Notes: generated by a model from the sequence alone, not told the origin. 64,000 nt of DNA from Pseudomonas akapageensis (GCF_011355085.1 NZ_VXCP01000010.1:235047-299046); one strand, 5' to 3'. Shown: positions 42,985 to 51,122, numbered from the stretch's first letter. Translations and numbers: made by a program.

Positions 42985-44178
42985 TCAGAGTTGTGGCGAG
43001 AGAATATTGGACGACTCAGGGAATGTTTGATCGGACAGACAGACTGTCATTGATCCCTGCACATCGGTAACATCGTGAAGATCAAACAACCGATGTTCCA
43101 TACCGATTCCAAAGAGGACCTCTTCCTCACTCGGCACCCCAATACTCGAAATATCTTTACCGACTCTGCTCCTCAACACTAGCTTATAACCCGACAAAAA
43201 CCATTGAAAATCAACCCTTTTAGAGGTACTGGTAAAGGCAAGCTCGTGGACAATCCTCCCATCTTGATAAGCATCCTCCGAACCTGTAAAAGGTCCAAAA
43301 AAACGAACAACGGGCGCTTCCTCGGTATAGTTTTTCAGTTGTGCAAGGCCGGTATTGATCGCCTCAATGAAAGCGTGAACCTGCGCATACTCAGGATCAA
43401 ATACTTTGTGGCGACGCAATATGCCGTTCACGATCCATGAATCAGGGCCCGTATAATCCCGAATCGCTCTAAATTGCCTTTCCGTCAACCCCAACTCTTG
43501 CGCAGTACGACCGCAATCAATAGCCTCAACACCCGCAGAGCAATCGTGACCGATGGTTTTAACAAGCGCTTCAAACTCCTCATCTATCGCTATACCGGGA
43601 TTTAGATATTGACCTTTCAACCGCGTAAATTCACCAACCGCTATAGCCTCAGCCCTACCCTCTACGACGAGTTTGGTCGTACTCCATGGTGTTCTGGCTC
43701 CGAGGCTGGCGGCCGCAAAAAAATTCATTCTCAGCAGGATCGGCACCCAGTCTGCAGTTTCCTTAATGTGGACAGCCACGGTTTTCGGTGAATCTTCACC
43801 ACTGAACAATCGCATCGCCTGATACGCCTGCCAGGTCAGCGCTGCCACGAATTCGCGATCATTCACGGGTTCGAACACTACCAATCTACGAAAACCGACA
43901 TTTTGAGCGTCAGGCACAGGCTCCGATATCCAGCACGGCAGCAACGGACGAAAATCCCTCGCCGGTTGGAGCGCAAGCTCAGCAACGGAAATACCGCGCT
44001 CTTTCAGTTGCTCAAGAAGCTCGACTGGATGACTGTAATAATTATTCGGCTCGCACATAATAAACAAAAAATCCACTGGATCATTTGAAATGACGTCGAG
44101 TACATCACCTGCAAACAACTGAATTTTTCGTTGATCTAGCCCAATATGGTCGACGTCTACTTGATCTTTCAGACTCAT
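42985..44178 (-). CDS. Predicted R-S-E-type ADP-ribosyltransferase with a possible macro-like N-terminal domain
   Basis: A 397-residue soluble protein. The start is ATG 44178 (MSLKDQVDVDHIGLDQRK); a GTG at 44223 would add 15 residues. The C-terminal half has the order expected of ADP-ribosyltransferase exoenzymes: a helical lead-in (LTERQFRAIRDYTGPDSWIV), Arg292 in APVVRFFGPF, the Ser-Thr-Ser motif at 317-319 (ELAFTSTSKRV), and an E-x-E motif at 351-353 (VPSEEEVLFGIGM). The N-terminal half (about 12-190) starts KIQLFAGDVLDVISNDPVDF and then CEPNNYYSHPVELLEQLKE; it reads like a macro-type fold, with low confidence. No secretion signal is seen. Codon use is AT-richer than the surroundings, suggesting transfer. 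Target and role (toxin, phage defence, regulation) are unknown. Confidence 0.65.
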   Translation of the reverse strand: MSLKDQVDVDHIGLDQRKIQLFAGDVLDVISNDPVDFLFIMCEPNNYYSHPVELLEQLKERGISVAELALQPARDFRPLLPCWISEPVPDAQNVGFRRLVVFEPVNDREFVAALTWQAYQAMRLFSGEDSPKTVAVHIKETADWVPILLRMNFFAAASLGARTPWSTTKLVVEGRAEAIAVGEFTRLKGQYLNPGIAIDEEFEALVKTIGHDCSAGVEAIDCGRTAQELGLTERQFRAIRDYTGPDSWIVNGILRRHKVFDPEYAQVHAFIEAINTGLAQLKNYTEEAPVVRFFGPFTGSEDAYQDGRIVHELAFTSTSKRVDFQWFLSGYKLVLRSRVGKDISSIGVPSEEEVLFGIGMEHRLFDLHDVTDVQGSMTVCLSDQTFPESSNILSPQL

Positions 44179-44274
44179 CGTCGTAACGCCCCAATAGTGA
44201 TTTGTCAATGTGAAAATACTCACAACCGCCTTGAAAAATAACTATCAAAACTGCCAGCTAGACACAGGGCAAAA

Positions 44275-44306
44275 AAAATACCCAAATAGAAAGATTTGGG
44301 TATTTT
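44275..44306. terminator. Bidirectional terminator between the fimbrial cluster and the ADP-ribosyltransferase cassette
   Basis: A perfect 13-bp stem (AAAATACCCAAAT/ATTTGGGTATTTT) with a 6-nt loop, preceded by a run of A and followed by T residues. It can therefore terminate in both directions. It ends the fimbrial transcript 27 nt after the last DUF1120 gene. Its right arm (44293-44307) is the second copy of the 15-bp direct repeat at 42572-42586. Confidence 0.8.
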
Positions 44307-44333
44307 TATTGAAGCCCTGTGAACGAAAGCCCG

Positions 44334-44984
44334 TTATAGATAAACCACTTCCAGCGTCCCCTCCCCGTCAAACTGAATGTCGTCGCTGGTATCCAGATCC
44401 TGCATGGGCGCCACCACCACTTCAACCATCAAGGTCGCGGTCAGATCGCGAATCGCGACCGGGCCCGCGCTGCTGCCCAGGGTGTCGGAGAAGCCCAGCA
44501 ATGAATTCGCACCGATACGATCGACCTTGAGGTCCGCCGCGTCCCAGGCATTGCCGTTGGTGGTGGAGTCGGTGTTGTAGATCTGCGCGATCTCATCGCC
44601 CTGGGTGCGCATCGGATCGAACTGCACTTCGTACAGGCCGATCTTGTTGCCGCTCTTGTCGAGCCCCAGGCCATAGTAGATGCCGCTGTTGACCAGGGCC
44701 GTACCGTCACGGTTGTCCTTCATGCGCAGGGCATAGCGGGTGGGGGCTTCGCAGGTGAGTGTGAGGCCTATGGGTTTTGGCTTGAGCCGGGTGCGGTTGG
44801 TCTTGCTGAGGTCTTGTACGGAAATCCTGCCAAAATCCACCACCCCGCCACCCGAGAGCGCCGGGGTGCAGGATGCCGGGGTGATGGTGCCCTGCACGAT
44901 CAGCTCGGTGGTGGATTGGGCATTCACCAGGGGGGCGAACAACAGGGCGAGCAGCCCTGCCTTGAATCCAGCGTGGTATTTCAT
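44334..44984 (-). CDS. DUF1120 fimbrial subunit-like protein (last gene of the chaperone-usher cluster)
   Basis: A 216-residue secreted protein starting MKYHAGFKAGLLALLFAPLV with a signal peptide ending about NAQ. The mature N-terminus is STTELIVQGTITPASCTPAL, then GGGVVDFGRIS. Cysteines in the SCTP and LTCEAPTRY segments probably form the subunit disulfide. The C-terminus ends GTLEVVYL. DUF1120 proteins are pilin-like subunits of chaperone-usher systems such as E. coli Yhc. It lies 39 nt after the two-domain tip-like protein. A further 12 in-frame codons upstream are unlikely to be used. Confidence 0.82.
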   Translation of the reverse strand: MKYHAGFKAGLLALLFAPLVNAQSTTELIVQGTITPASCTPALSGGGVVDFGRISVQDLSKTNRTRLKPKPIGLTLTCEAPTRYALRMKDNRDGTALVNSGIYYGLGLDKSGNKIGLYEVQFDPMRTQGDEIAQIYNTDSTTNGNAWDAADLKVDRIGANSLLGFSDTLGSSAGPVAIRDLTATLMVEVVVAPMQDLDTSDDIQFDGEGTLEVVYL

Positions 44985-45023
44985 CTGTGATACCTCCTTC
45001 CCTTTTTTATTGATGTCCATGCT

Positions 45024-46193
45024 TTACAGATAAACGATCTCGATGGTCGCAGCGCCATCGATAGCGGCCTCTTCAGTCAATGTCAGCGTGTTGGCCGGAG
45101 CCAGATAAAGATCCACGCCCAGGGTGCCGCTCAGTTGAGTCATGGCCGTGGGACCGGTTGCCATGTCGGCGTGCGTGCCAAACCCCAGCAATCGACCATC
45201 GGGGTACAGGAACGCGGCAGCGGCCGGCGCCAGCCACCCCTGCCCGCCGGGCTGGCCATGCATGGCGCTCAGTGCATGACCATCGCCGGTGGCGGTGTTG
45301 TCCACCCAGGTGACGTAGCCACCCAGCTCCTGACCGAAGCGGGTCTTGCCGACGCCGAAGACCGCACTGGCGTCCACTTCGCTCAAGGTTGCCCGCACGG
45401 CATTGGGCCGGTTGTCCCGGGCCGAGAAGGCAAAGCGGGTGGGTGCGTCGCACTGGACGTTCAACGACAGGCTGCGTTGCAGTTTAGTGGCGCTGTCGCG
45501 GGTCAGCTGCTGCGCCTGAATACGGCCGAAGTCGACCACCCCGCCATTGCCCAGGCGCGGCGTGCAGGCAGCCGGGGCGAAGCCCACCTGCAACCCGAGT
45601 TCGCGCCGGGCACCGGACACTTCCAACAGCCCGCTGTTGTTCCAGGTCACGGAATCGCCACGACCCAGCGCGGCCTCATCGCCCCAGGCGCGGACCTCCA
45701 GACTCGCAGTGAAGGATCGTCCCTGGACAATACTGCCCGCCTTGACCGGCGTCAGCCCTTTATCCGGCAGCCACGCAATGGCCGCGTCTGCCTGGCCTGG
45801 AGGCTGCCCGGCCGCCGCCACTGGCGCCAGATCGACGCGTTCGCCATCGAGCAGCGCGTCACTCAGGCGCAGGGCATAGCTGCCCTGCTCGCCAAAGCGA
45901 AAGCGTTCGGCACTGGCCGGCAGGGCGCGGTAGAACAGGGTCATGGTGTCCGCTTGTGCGCAATGCACGTTCAGCCGAAGGCTGCGCACGCCCAATGGCA
46001 GCTCGCCGCCCTGGGCCTTGAGCGTTGTGCGGTTGAACAGACCGTAATCGATCAACGGCTGGCTGATCGAGACGTCGCAACCTTCTGCCATGGCCTGGGC
46101 CGTGGGGGTGAACATCGACACGGCCAGTGCCAGGCCCGCAGTGAAAGCAACACGGTGCACGGATAATAAATAGGTCACTGGGGTTACTCTCAT
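45024..46193 (-). CDS. Two-domain DUF1120 protein, putative fimbrial tip adhesin
   Basis: At 389 residues it is nearly twice the length of its DUF1120 paralogues. A signal peptide (VAFTAGLALAVSMFTPTAQA) is followed by an N-terminal domain with its own cysteine pair (GCDVSISQPLIDYGLFNRTT and LRLNVHCAQAD). A C-terminal DUF1120-like pilin domain comes next (CTPRLGNGGVVDFGRIQAQQ, LNVQCDAPTRFAF) and ends in TIEIVYL. Two-domain subunits encoded just after an usher are typically tip adhesins: receptor-binding domain first, pilin domain second. The ATG at 46193 overlaps the usher stop by 4 nt (ATGA). Confidence 0.78.
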   Translation of the reverse strand: MRVTPVTYLLSVHRVAFTAGLALAVSMFTPTAQAMAEGCDVSISQPLIDYGLFNRTTLKAQGGELPLGVRSLRLNVHCAQADTMTLFYRALPASAERFRFGEQGSYALRLSDALLDGERVDLAPVAAAGQPPGQADAAIAWLPDKGLTPVKAGSIVQGRSFTASLEVRAWGDEAALGRGDSVTWNNSGLLEVSGARRELGLQVGFAPAACTPRLGNGGVVDFGRIQAQQLTRDSATKLQRSLSLNVQCDAPTRFAFSARDNRPNAVRATLSEVDASAVFGVGKTRFGQELGGYVTWVDNTATGDGHALSAMHGQPGGQGWLAPAAAAFLYPDGRLLGFGTHADMATGPTAMTQLSGTLGVDLYLAPANTLTLTEEAAIDGAATIEIVYL

Positions 46194-48610
46194 GGCGTCC
46201 GGCACACGGCCGACGTGGTTTCGTAATAGGCCTGCAGGTCGGGCTCGTCCGGCAAGGCGAACTGCAATTCACAGGCCGGCTGATCCGGCGCTTTGACCCA
46301 CAACCGAGGGCTGACTTCAACATTGGGGGCAAACACCAGCCCGCCCTCCTGAACCAGGGTGACGAACTCGCCCTCGCCGTCGGTAACCATCGCCCCGGCA
46401 GGCAATGCCTTGCCGTCGGCGGTGGTCGCCTGCAGCAGCGCCCGACGCGTGCTGACCACGCCGAAGTCGACCCGCGCCACCGCACCGCGACCGGCCTGCA
46501 GCACCGTTGCGCCATTGTTGATATCGATGTTGCGCGGCAAGGTTTTGGTCTGTACTTCCACCGGGCTGTTGCCGTAAGGCGACAATTGCGCGACCACGGC
46601 CTGGCCCGTGCCGTCCGTCCAGACCGGCCCGGCAGGGGTCGACACCTTCACCCCGGACACATCGCCCACCGACACCACGCCGAAGGTGTCCTGAACCGCA
46701 TACGGCGACAAGGTGACGCCACCGTCGTGCACGGCCAGGCCACCGCGCAGGCCGGCGCTGTAGCCACGGTTGCCGTTGCCATAGCCGGTATAGCCCATTT
46801 CCAGCTGGGCATAGCGCGGCAGCAGCGAGACACCGGCGTTCAAGTCCACTTCACCATCGCGGCTGTCGCGCTCGGCGCCCAGGCGGTAGCTGGCGGTATC
46901 GCTGAGCTGCTCCTGCAGCGAAACACCGACCCGGTTCTCCCCGCCGCTGTTGCGCACCGAAGTGCGCAGGCGGCGGCGCTCGCCCAGGGGCAGGCTCACG
47001 CTCAGGTACACCGCGTTGTCGATACCATCGTCGCCGCCCAGGTTCCACTCGGCACTGGCCGACACCGACACCTGGCCGAATCGCTGCCCCCACGAGGCGT
47101 AGGAACGACTGGTGGAACGACCGTCGAACAACGTCGAACGCGCATAGCCAGCACTCAAGCTGCCCAGCCAGGGCTGCGCCCACGATACGCCTGCGCTGTA
47201 CTGGTTGTGATAACGGCCGCCCTGGCTCGACTGGTCGAAGTCCAGCTGGGTGTCGATCAGATCCCGGTAACCACTGGTTTGCTGGGCGGCAGCGGCATTG
47301 ATCGACCAGTCCTCGCCCAGCCGTTGGGACAGCGAGAGCTGGGTTTGCACGCCTCGAACCCCCTCGCGGGACGCTTGCGAGGATTGCACCAGCCACTGCG
47401 CCTGCGAATCTGTCCAGGGTTGCACACCAATACCCAGGCCGCCGGCATAGTAGTCCTCGGCGGCCATCAAACCGGTACTGAGGGTGGAGGTGCCGCTGAT
47501 GGCCTGAGTCCAGCCGCCGCTGACCACCCAGGGCTCGCGGGCGACACCGCCGGTATCGCGCACCTGGCCGGCACCGAGCACAAACCCCGGCGCGGGCAAA
47601 TCCAACGCCACCATCGCCGCCGGCACGGTGAAGCTGCGCTGCTCGCCATCGGCTTCGATCACGGTGACTTCCAGATCGGTACGACGGTCCAGGCGTGGCA
47701 GATTGCCCAAGGCGAAAGGCCCGGCCGGTACCACGGTCGAATAGATCAAGGCCCCGGCCTGACGCACTTCCACCCGCGCCTGGCTGTGGGCGATGCCTTC
47801 GATTGCCCCACGGCGGGTGGGCACCATCAAGGCTTCTTCGGACGTCAATTGCAGGCCGGTAATGCGCGCACCGGCCAGCACCGGGTTGCCCAGGCCGATC
47901 TGCCCGGCCTGCAACACGGTGCCCAGTTGGGCAAAGGTGCGCTGGGCGTAGGCGTCCAGGTGTTCGGTGCGGGAATTGCCGTCGACCGAGGTGTGCAATT
48001 GATGGCTGCGCACGATCCAGTCGCCGGCGTTGAAGCCTACTTCGGTATTGGCCGACCAGTATTCGCTGTTCTGGCCATCGAATTCATTGCGCAAACCCAG
48101 CAACTCGTAATTGAGGATGCCGGCCGTGCCACCGGTATGGTAGGCAGACAAATCCTGTTCATGTTCTGGCGCCTTCAGGGCCTGGGTCGGCACGACCAGG
48201 GCCACTTCATCGTTTGCAGGGTCCGAGTTCACCTGGGTTTGCTCATAGGCGCCGACAAAATCCCGGCAGGTCGCGGCATCGCTATCGGTGCTTTTCCCCG
48301 GCATTTGCAGCCCGGCGGCATCGAGCAGGGTCTGGTCGAAGCATAACTGGCCGTCGGCCTGGAAGCGCGCGTTCACACGACCGCGCGGCTGATCGTTGAC
48401 TCGCAGCGTTACCGCGTGCACACCGGGGGTGAATCGTGCGGCGTCGCTCAAGTACTCGATCAGACTGGGGTCGATGCCGCGCTGGCGCAGGATGTCGGCA
48501 TCGAAGGTCAAGGGTGCGGCGAAGACCTCGCTGGCCTGGGTGCAACTCCATAGCAACAGGCCCTTGGCCAATAGTGTCCGCCCCGGGTGCTCGGTAAAAA
48601 TGGATCGCAT
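46190..48610 (-). CDS. Outer-membrane fimbrial usher (FimD/PapC family)
   Basis: The assembly platform that receives chaperone-subunit complexes and secretes the fibre. The start MRSIFTEHPGRTLLAKGLLL lies 1 nt after the chaperone stop, giving 806 residues; 16 codons further upstream are open but inside the chaperone gene. A signal peptide ends about EVFA. An N-terminal periplasmic domain (with CFDQTLLDAAGLQMPG) precedes a 24-strand barrel with a plug. Characteristic parts are LRNEFDGQNSEYWSANTEVG, PFALGNLPRL and the C-terminal domains (GKALPAGAMVTDGEGEFVTL). It is shorter than type 1 ushers but complete. Confidence 0.88.
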   Translation of the reverse strand: MRSIFTEHPGRTLLAKGLLLWSCTQASEVFAAPLTFDADILRQRGIDPSLIEYLSDAARFTPGVHAVTLRVNDQPRGRVNARFQADGQLCFDQTLLDAAGLQMPGKSTDSDAATCRDFVGAYEQTQVNSDPANDEVALVVPTQALKAPEHEQDLSAYHTGGTAGILNYELLGLRNEFDGQNSEYWSANTEVGFNAGDWIVRSHQLHTSVDGNSRTEHLDAYAQRTFAQLGTVLQAGQIGLGNPVLAGARITGLQLTSEEALMVPTRRGAIEGIAHSQARVEVRQAGALIYSTVVPAGPFALGNLPRLDRRTDLEVTVIEADGEQRSFTVPAAMVALDLPAPGFVLGAGQVRDTGGVAREPWVVSGGWTQAISGTSTLSTGLMAAEDYYAGGLGIGVQPWTDSQAQWLVQSSQASREGVRGVQTQLSLSQRLGEDWSINAAAAQQTSGYRDLIDTQLDFDQSSQGGRYHNQYSAGVSWAQPWLGSLSAGYARSTLFDGRSTSRSYASWGQRFGQVSVSASAEWNLGGDDGIDNAVYLSVSLPLGERRRLRTSVRNSGGENRVGVSLQEQLSDTASYRLGAERDSRDGEVDLNAGVSLLPRYAQLEMGYTGYGNGNRGYSAGLRGGLAVHDGGVTLSPYAVQDTFGVVSVGDVSGVKVSTPAGPVWTDGTGQAVVAQLSPYGNSPVEVQTKTLPRNIDINNGATVLQAGRGAVARVDFGVVSTRRALLQATTADGKALPAGAMVTDGEGEFVTLVQEGGLVFAPNVEVSPRLWVKAPDQPACELQFALPDEPDLQAYYETTSAVCRTP

Positions 48611-48611
48611 A

Positions 48612-49352
48612 TCAGGCGCCGCCAGCACGCAGGGGTGCCTCAAACGCATCCACGGCAAAGCCGTATACGGTGGCCGGGAACAACTTCACCGTGGTCGGCG
48701 CGCCGCTCACCGGGCCGTCGACCTCCACGGTGATGTTGTCACCCGGCAATACATAACTGCGGGGCAAGCGGGCGGCCTGGTTGCCAGGCAGCAATTTCAG
48801 CTCTTGCGCCAGGCGCACCACGTAGGATGTTTCGTTACGCACGGTGAGCTTGCCGTCGGCCAGGGACCACTGCAGGCCGGTCCAGGGCTCACGGTTGGGT
48901 GCCAGGTCCTTGGGGTGCAGGATCACCGGCAGGTTCTGCCGCACGCTGACGCCAACCCGTGCCTGACCCGCTTCTGCAGCCTTGGCGGTTTGCGGAATAC
49001 CTTCGAAAATCACCCGCTTGAGGCGCTGGGTCTGCAACGGCTTTTCGCTGCGCAGAATGAAGCGCACCAATTGCTCTTTTCCGGCCTCTACCCGCCACAC
49101 TGGCTGGGTGAGGAACAGCAAGGGTTCCGGGTCTTCCGGTATGTCCTGCAACGTCACATGCAGCAATGCAGTGCTGGTGTCGCTGTTGCGCACCTTGATC
49201 GATGCCTCGCCGTCGGCTTCCTTGACAATCACCACCGAGGTCTCGGGGATCATGCCGTCAGCCCAGGCGGGCAAGGCCGGAAACAGGCCCAGCAGGCCGG
49301 CGAGAATGGGCAGACAGCGCAGTGCAGGCCTGCGCACGTGCGTAAGATTCAT
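48612..49352 (-). CDS. Periplasmic fimbrial chaperone
   Basis: A PapD-like two-Ig-domain chaperone that caps fimbrial subunits before the usher. The 246 residues have a signal peptide (ALRCLPILAGLLGLFPALPA). Conserved features are IKVRNSDTSTALLHVTL in domain 1, then the strand with VWRVEAGKEQLVRFILRSEK that contains the subunit-docking Arg region, and LTVRNETSYVVRLAQELKLL in domain 2. Its stop is 1 nt before the usher ATG. A hairpin and 135 nt separate it from the upstream DUF1120 gene. Confidence 0.88.
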   Translation of the reverse strand: MNLTHVRRPALRCLPILAGLLGLFPALPAWADGMIPETSVVIVKEADGEASIKVRNSDTSTALLHVTLQDIPEDPEPLLFLTQPVWRVEAGKEQLVRFILRSEKPLQTQRLKRVIFEGIPQTAKAAEAGQARVGVSVRQNLPVILHPKDLAPNREPWTGLQWSLADGKLTVRNETSYVVRLAQELKLLPGNQAARLPRSYVLPGDNITVEVDGPVSGAPTTVKLFPATVYGFAVDAFEAPLRAGGA

Positions 49353-49452
49353 GGCAATACTCCGGGCACGACGCTACGCACCCGTAAAAGAGTGGGATGG
49401 CGTCGAGAGCTTTTGATAAAAGAAAAAAACGCAGGTGAAGCTGTTATAGAAA

Positions 49453-49477
49453 GGCCGGCATACTGGATATGCCGGCC
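49453..49477 (-). other. Intergenic hairpin between DUF1120 subunit 4 and the chaperone gene
   Basis: A perfect 10-bp stem (GGCCGGCATA/TATGCCGGCC) with a 5-nt loop, 11 nt after the DUF1120 stop on the minus strand and followed by TTTCTAT. It could partly terminate or protect the subunit mRNA, giving more subunit than usher transcript, as in other fimbrial operons. Confidence 0.6.
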
Positions 49478-49487
49478 GGCACTCTAT

Positions 49488-50141
49488 TTATAGGTATTTG
49501 ACTTCAATCACGGATGCACCGTCGATTTGCACGTCGTCGGTCAGAGTCAGCTCTTTCGCAGGGGCAATGCGCACATCCAGATGTATGTTTGCGCTCAGAT
49601 TCGTGATGGCCGATGGCCCATCGATAACGGAGCCGGTGGTTAAACCAATAATTCTATTGCCGACTTGGTAATTGAACACCTCTTGTACCAGAGTCGACCC
49701 ACCTGATTGCCAAGTGAGACCATCATCGGAAGAAACTATAAAAACTCTGTCCGCGACTCCATCGACGATATTTTCACTCAACACTAAATTATATCGGCCA
49801 ATTTTTTCTGCTCCATTCATTCCAAGACCAAAGTCAAATTCAGGATCAGCGCTATCGGTAGCAGTCCCCAATTTTTCATCCGTAGTTTTTAGTGCAAAGC
49901 GCACTGGTCCTTCACAAGCCACGCTGAATGATGACCTTTTCCTGCGTATCGTTTCTTCATCCTGCTTGAGATCCGCCGCGGAGATGTTACCCAAATCGAA
50001 ATTTCCACCACCGGCAATCGTTGGTGTACACGCCGCCGGAGTAATAGTCCCAGTAACGCTAATATCGGTAGTGGACGCTGCGAAGGCGGCCGGTGCTGCA
50101 ACAACCAGCGCAGTCAAAGCTAAAAGAGGCGTAAATTTCAT
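49488..50141 (-). CDS. DUF1120 fimbrial subunit-like protein 4 (AT-rich)
   Basis: A 217-residue secreted pilin-like protein. The signal peptide is MKFTPLLALTALVVAAPAAF, and the mature start is ASTTDISVTGTITPAACTPT. Then come GGGNFDLGNISAADL and FSVACEGPVRFAL, and the C-terminus ASVIEVKYL. It clearly shares its frame with the three paralogues upstream. The interior (about 49680-49900) is visibly AT-richer, with rarer codons than its siblings, suggesting a recombined or imported allele. It is separated from paralogue 3 by 291 nt containing an imperfect duplication. Confidence 0.83.
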   Translation of the reverse strand: MKFTPLLALTALVVAAPAAFAASTTDISVTGTITPAACTPTIAGGGNFDLGNISAADLKQDEETIRRKRSSFSVACEGPVRFALKTTDEKLGTATDSADPEFDFGLGMNGAEKIGRYNLVLSENIVDGVADRVFIVSSDDGLTWQSGGSTLVQEVFNYQVGNRIIGLTTGSVIDGPSAITNLSANIHLDVRIAPAKELTLTDDVQIDGASVIEVKYL

Positions 50142-50177
50142 AAAAAACTCTCATTACAAGGTAAATGCTTCAAAAAC

Positions 50178-50353
50178 CGCTTCGATTGCGGAATTGAAAC
50201 TTTATGTTTTAACGTAAGTTTTATCTGTCAGACGCTTCCACCGACAAAAGTAGGCTGCTTCTTAGGAACACATAAGACCTGTCCAGCGAATACAGCAACC
50301 TTCAACGGCGGAATCAAAACTCTAGGCTTTGCCTTAAGATTTCTCTGCCGGAC
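50178..50353. repeat. Imperfect 120-bp-period tandem duplication between DUF1120 genes
   Basis: The 56-nt segments 50178-50233 and 50298-50353 match at 39 of 56 positions without gaps (shared GCGGAAT, AAACT, TAAG, TCTG). Similarity resumes later in each period (CTTAGGA.., ..AATAC), so the unit is about 120 bp and present about twice. A 60-codon open frame on the minus strand (50228-50410) covers one unit, but there is no ribosome site and the second unit has a stop. It is therefore treated as a decayed duplication or non-coding repeat. Confidence 0.5.
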
Positions 50354-50432
50354 ACTGTCATTCACGCCTGTCGGAACGCACTTAGGACACTGCGGATTTG
50401 TCTTGTGCAAATACCGATTTCAATCCGATGTC

Positions 50433-51095
50433 TTATAGGTAAACCACTTCAATCACTGCCGAACCATCCAGTGCGACTTCATCGGTCAGGCTCAACTCCT
50501 GAGCCGGCGCCACATGCGCGGAGATGCGCAGAGCGCTCGCCAGATGGGTGACCGGATCCGGCCCTGCGCTGTGCCCTGCGTTGAAACTGAACCCCACCAG
50601 CTCCAGCGGCGAGATGGGATGAACGGCATCGGCCGTGTTGCTCCAGGTCAAGCCCTGGTCCTGGGTGTAGGTGGCATAGGCTGTCGCACCATCGATCTGC
50701 GCGTTGGCCGGCTCAATATCCAGCAGGTAATGCCCAAGCTTTTCTTCGCCCGACATGCCCAGGCCATGAGCCCGGTAAGCGGCCCTTGCGCCAGCGCCGG
50801 AAGGCCATGTTGCCGAGCCCTCCCGGTTGTCCACCGAGCGCAGGGCAAAACGCGTCGGCCCGTCACACACCACCGTCAGCGCCAGGGCTTTCTCTGGCAG
50901 CGGGGTATGCGCATCCTCCTCCAGATCATGGGACGCGATACGGCCAAAGTCGACGACACCGCCACCAACGAACGTAGGCCGGCATGCGGCCGGCGTGATG
51001 GTGCCGGTGACGGAAATATCCGTGGTGGACTGTGCAAATGCAGTCGGCATCGCCGAAATCACGGCAGCCGCTATGAGCGTGGGGGCGAACTTCAT
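50433..51095 (-). CDS. DUF1120 fimbrial subunit-like protein 3
   Basis: A 220-residue secreted protein starting MKFAPTLIAAAVISAMPTAF with signal cleavage after about AQ, then STTDISVTGTITPAACRPTF and GGGVVDFGRIASHDL. LTVVCDGPTRFALRSVDNRE is the family core, and the C-terminus is SAVIEVVYL. The upstream in-frame ATG at 51119 is dismissed because paralogues all begin at MK[FS]. It follows paralogue 2 after 27 nt, so the two are surely co-transcribed. Alternating hydrophobic residues near the mature N-terminus fit a donor strand for subunit polymerisation. Confidence 0.85.
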   Translation of the reverse strand: MKFAPTLIAAAVISAMPTAFAQSTTDISVTGTITPAACRPTFVGGGVVDFGRIASHDLEEDAHTPLPEKALALTVVCDGPTRFALRSVDNREGSATWPSGAGARAAYRAHGLGMSGEEKLGHYLLDIEPANAQIDGATAYATYTQDQGLTWSNTADAVHPISPLELVGFSFNAGHSAGPDPVTHLASALRISAHVAPAQELSLTDEVALDGSAVIEVVYL

Positions 51096-51122
51096 GGTCA
51101 GATTCCTTTTTTTTTGCACGAC

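Noticed and set aside
44178..44223. An upstream GTG start adding 15 residues to the ADP-ribosyltransferase
   Set aside because: The ATG at 44178 has a better initiation codon and the extra residues look non-conserved (Thr/His/Trp-rich). Kept only as an alternative.
50228..50410. A 60-codon minus-strand open frame between DUF1120 genes
   Set aside because: No ribosome site, a composition unlike the neighbours, and it overlaps the imperfect duplication. Treated as part of the repeat.
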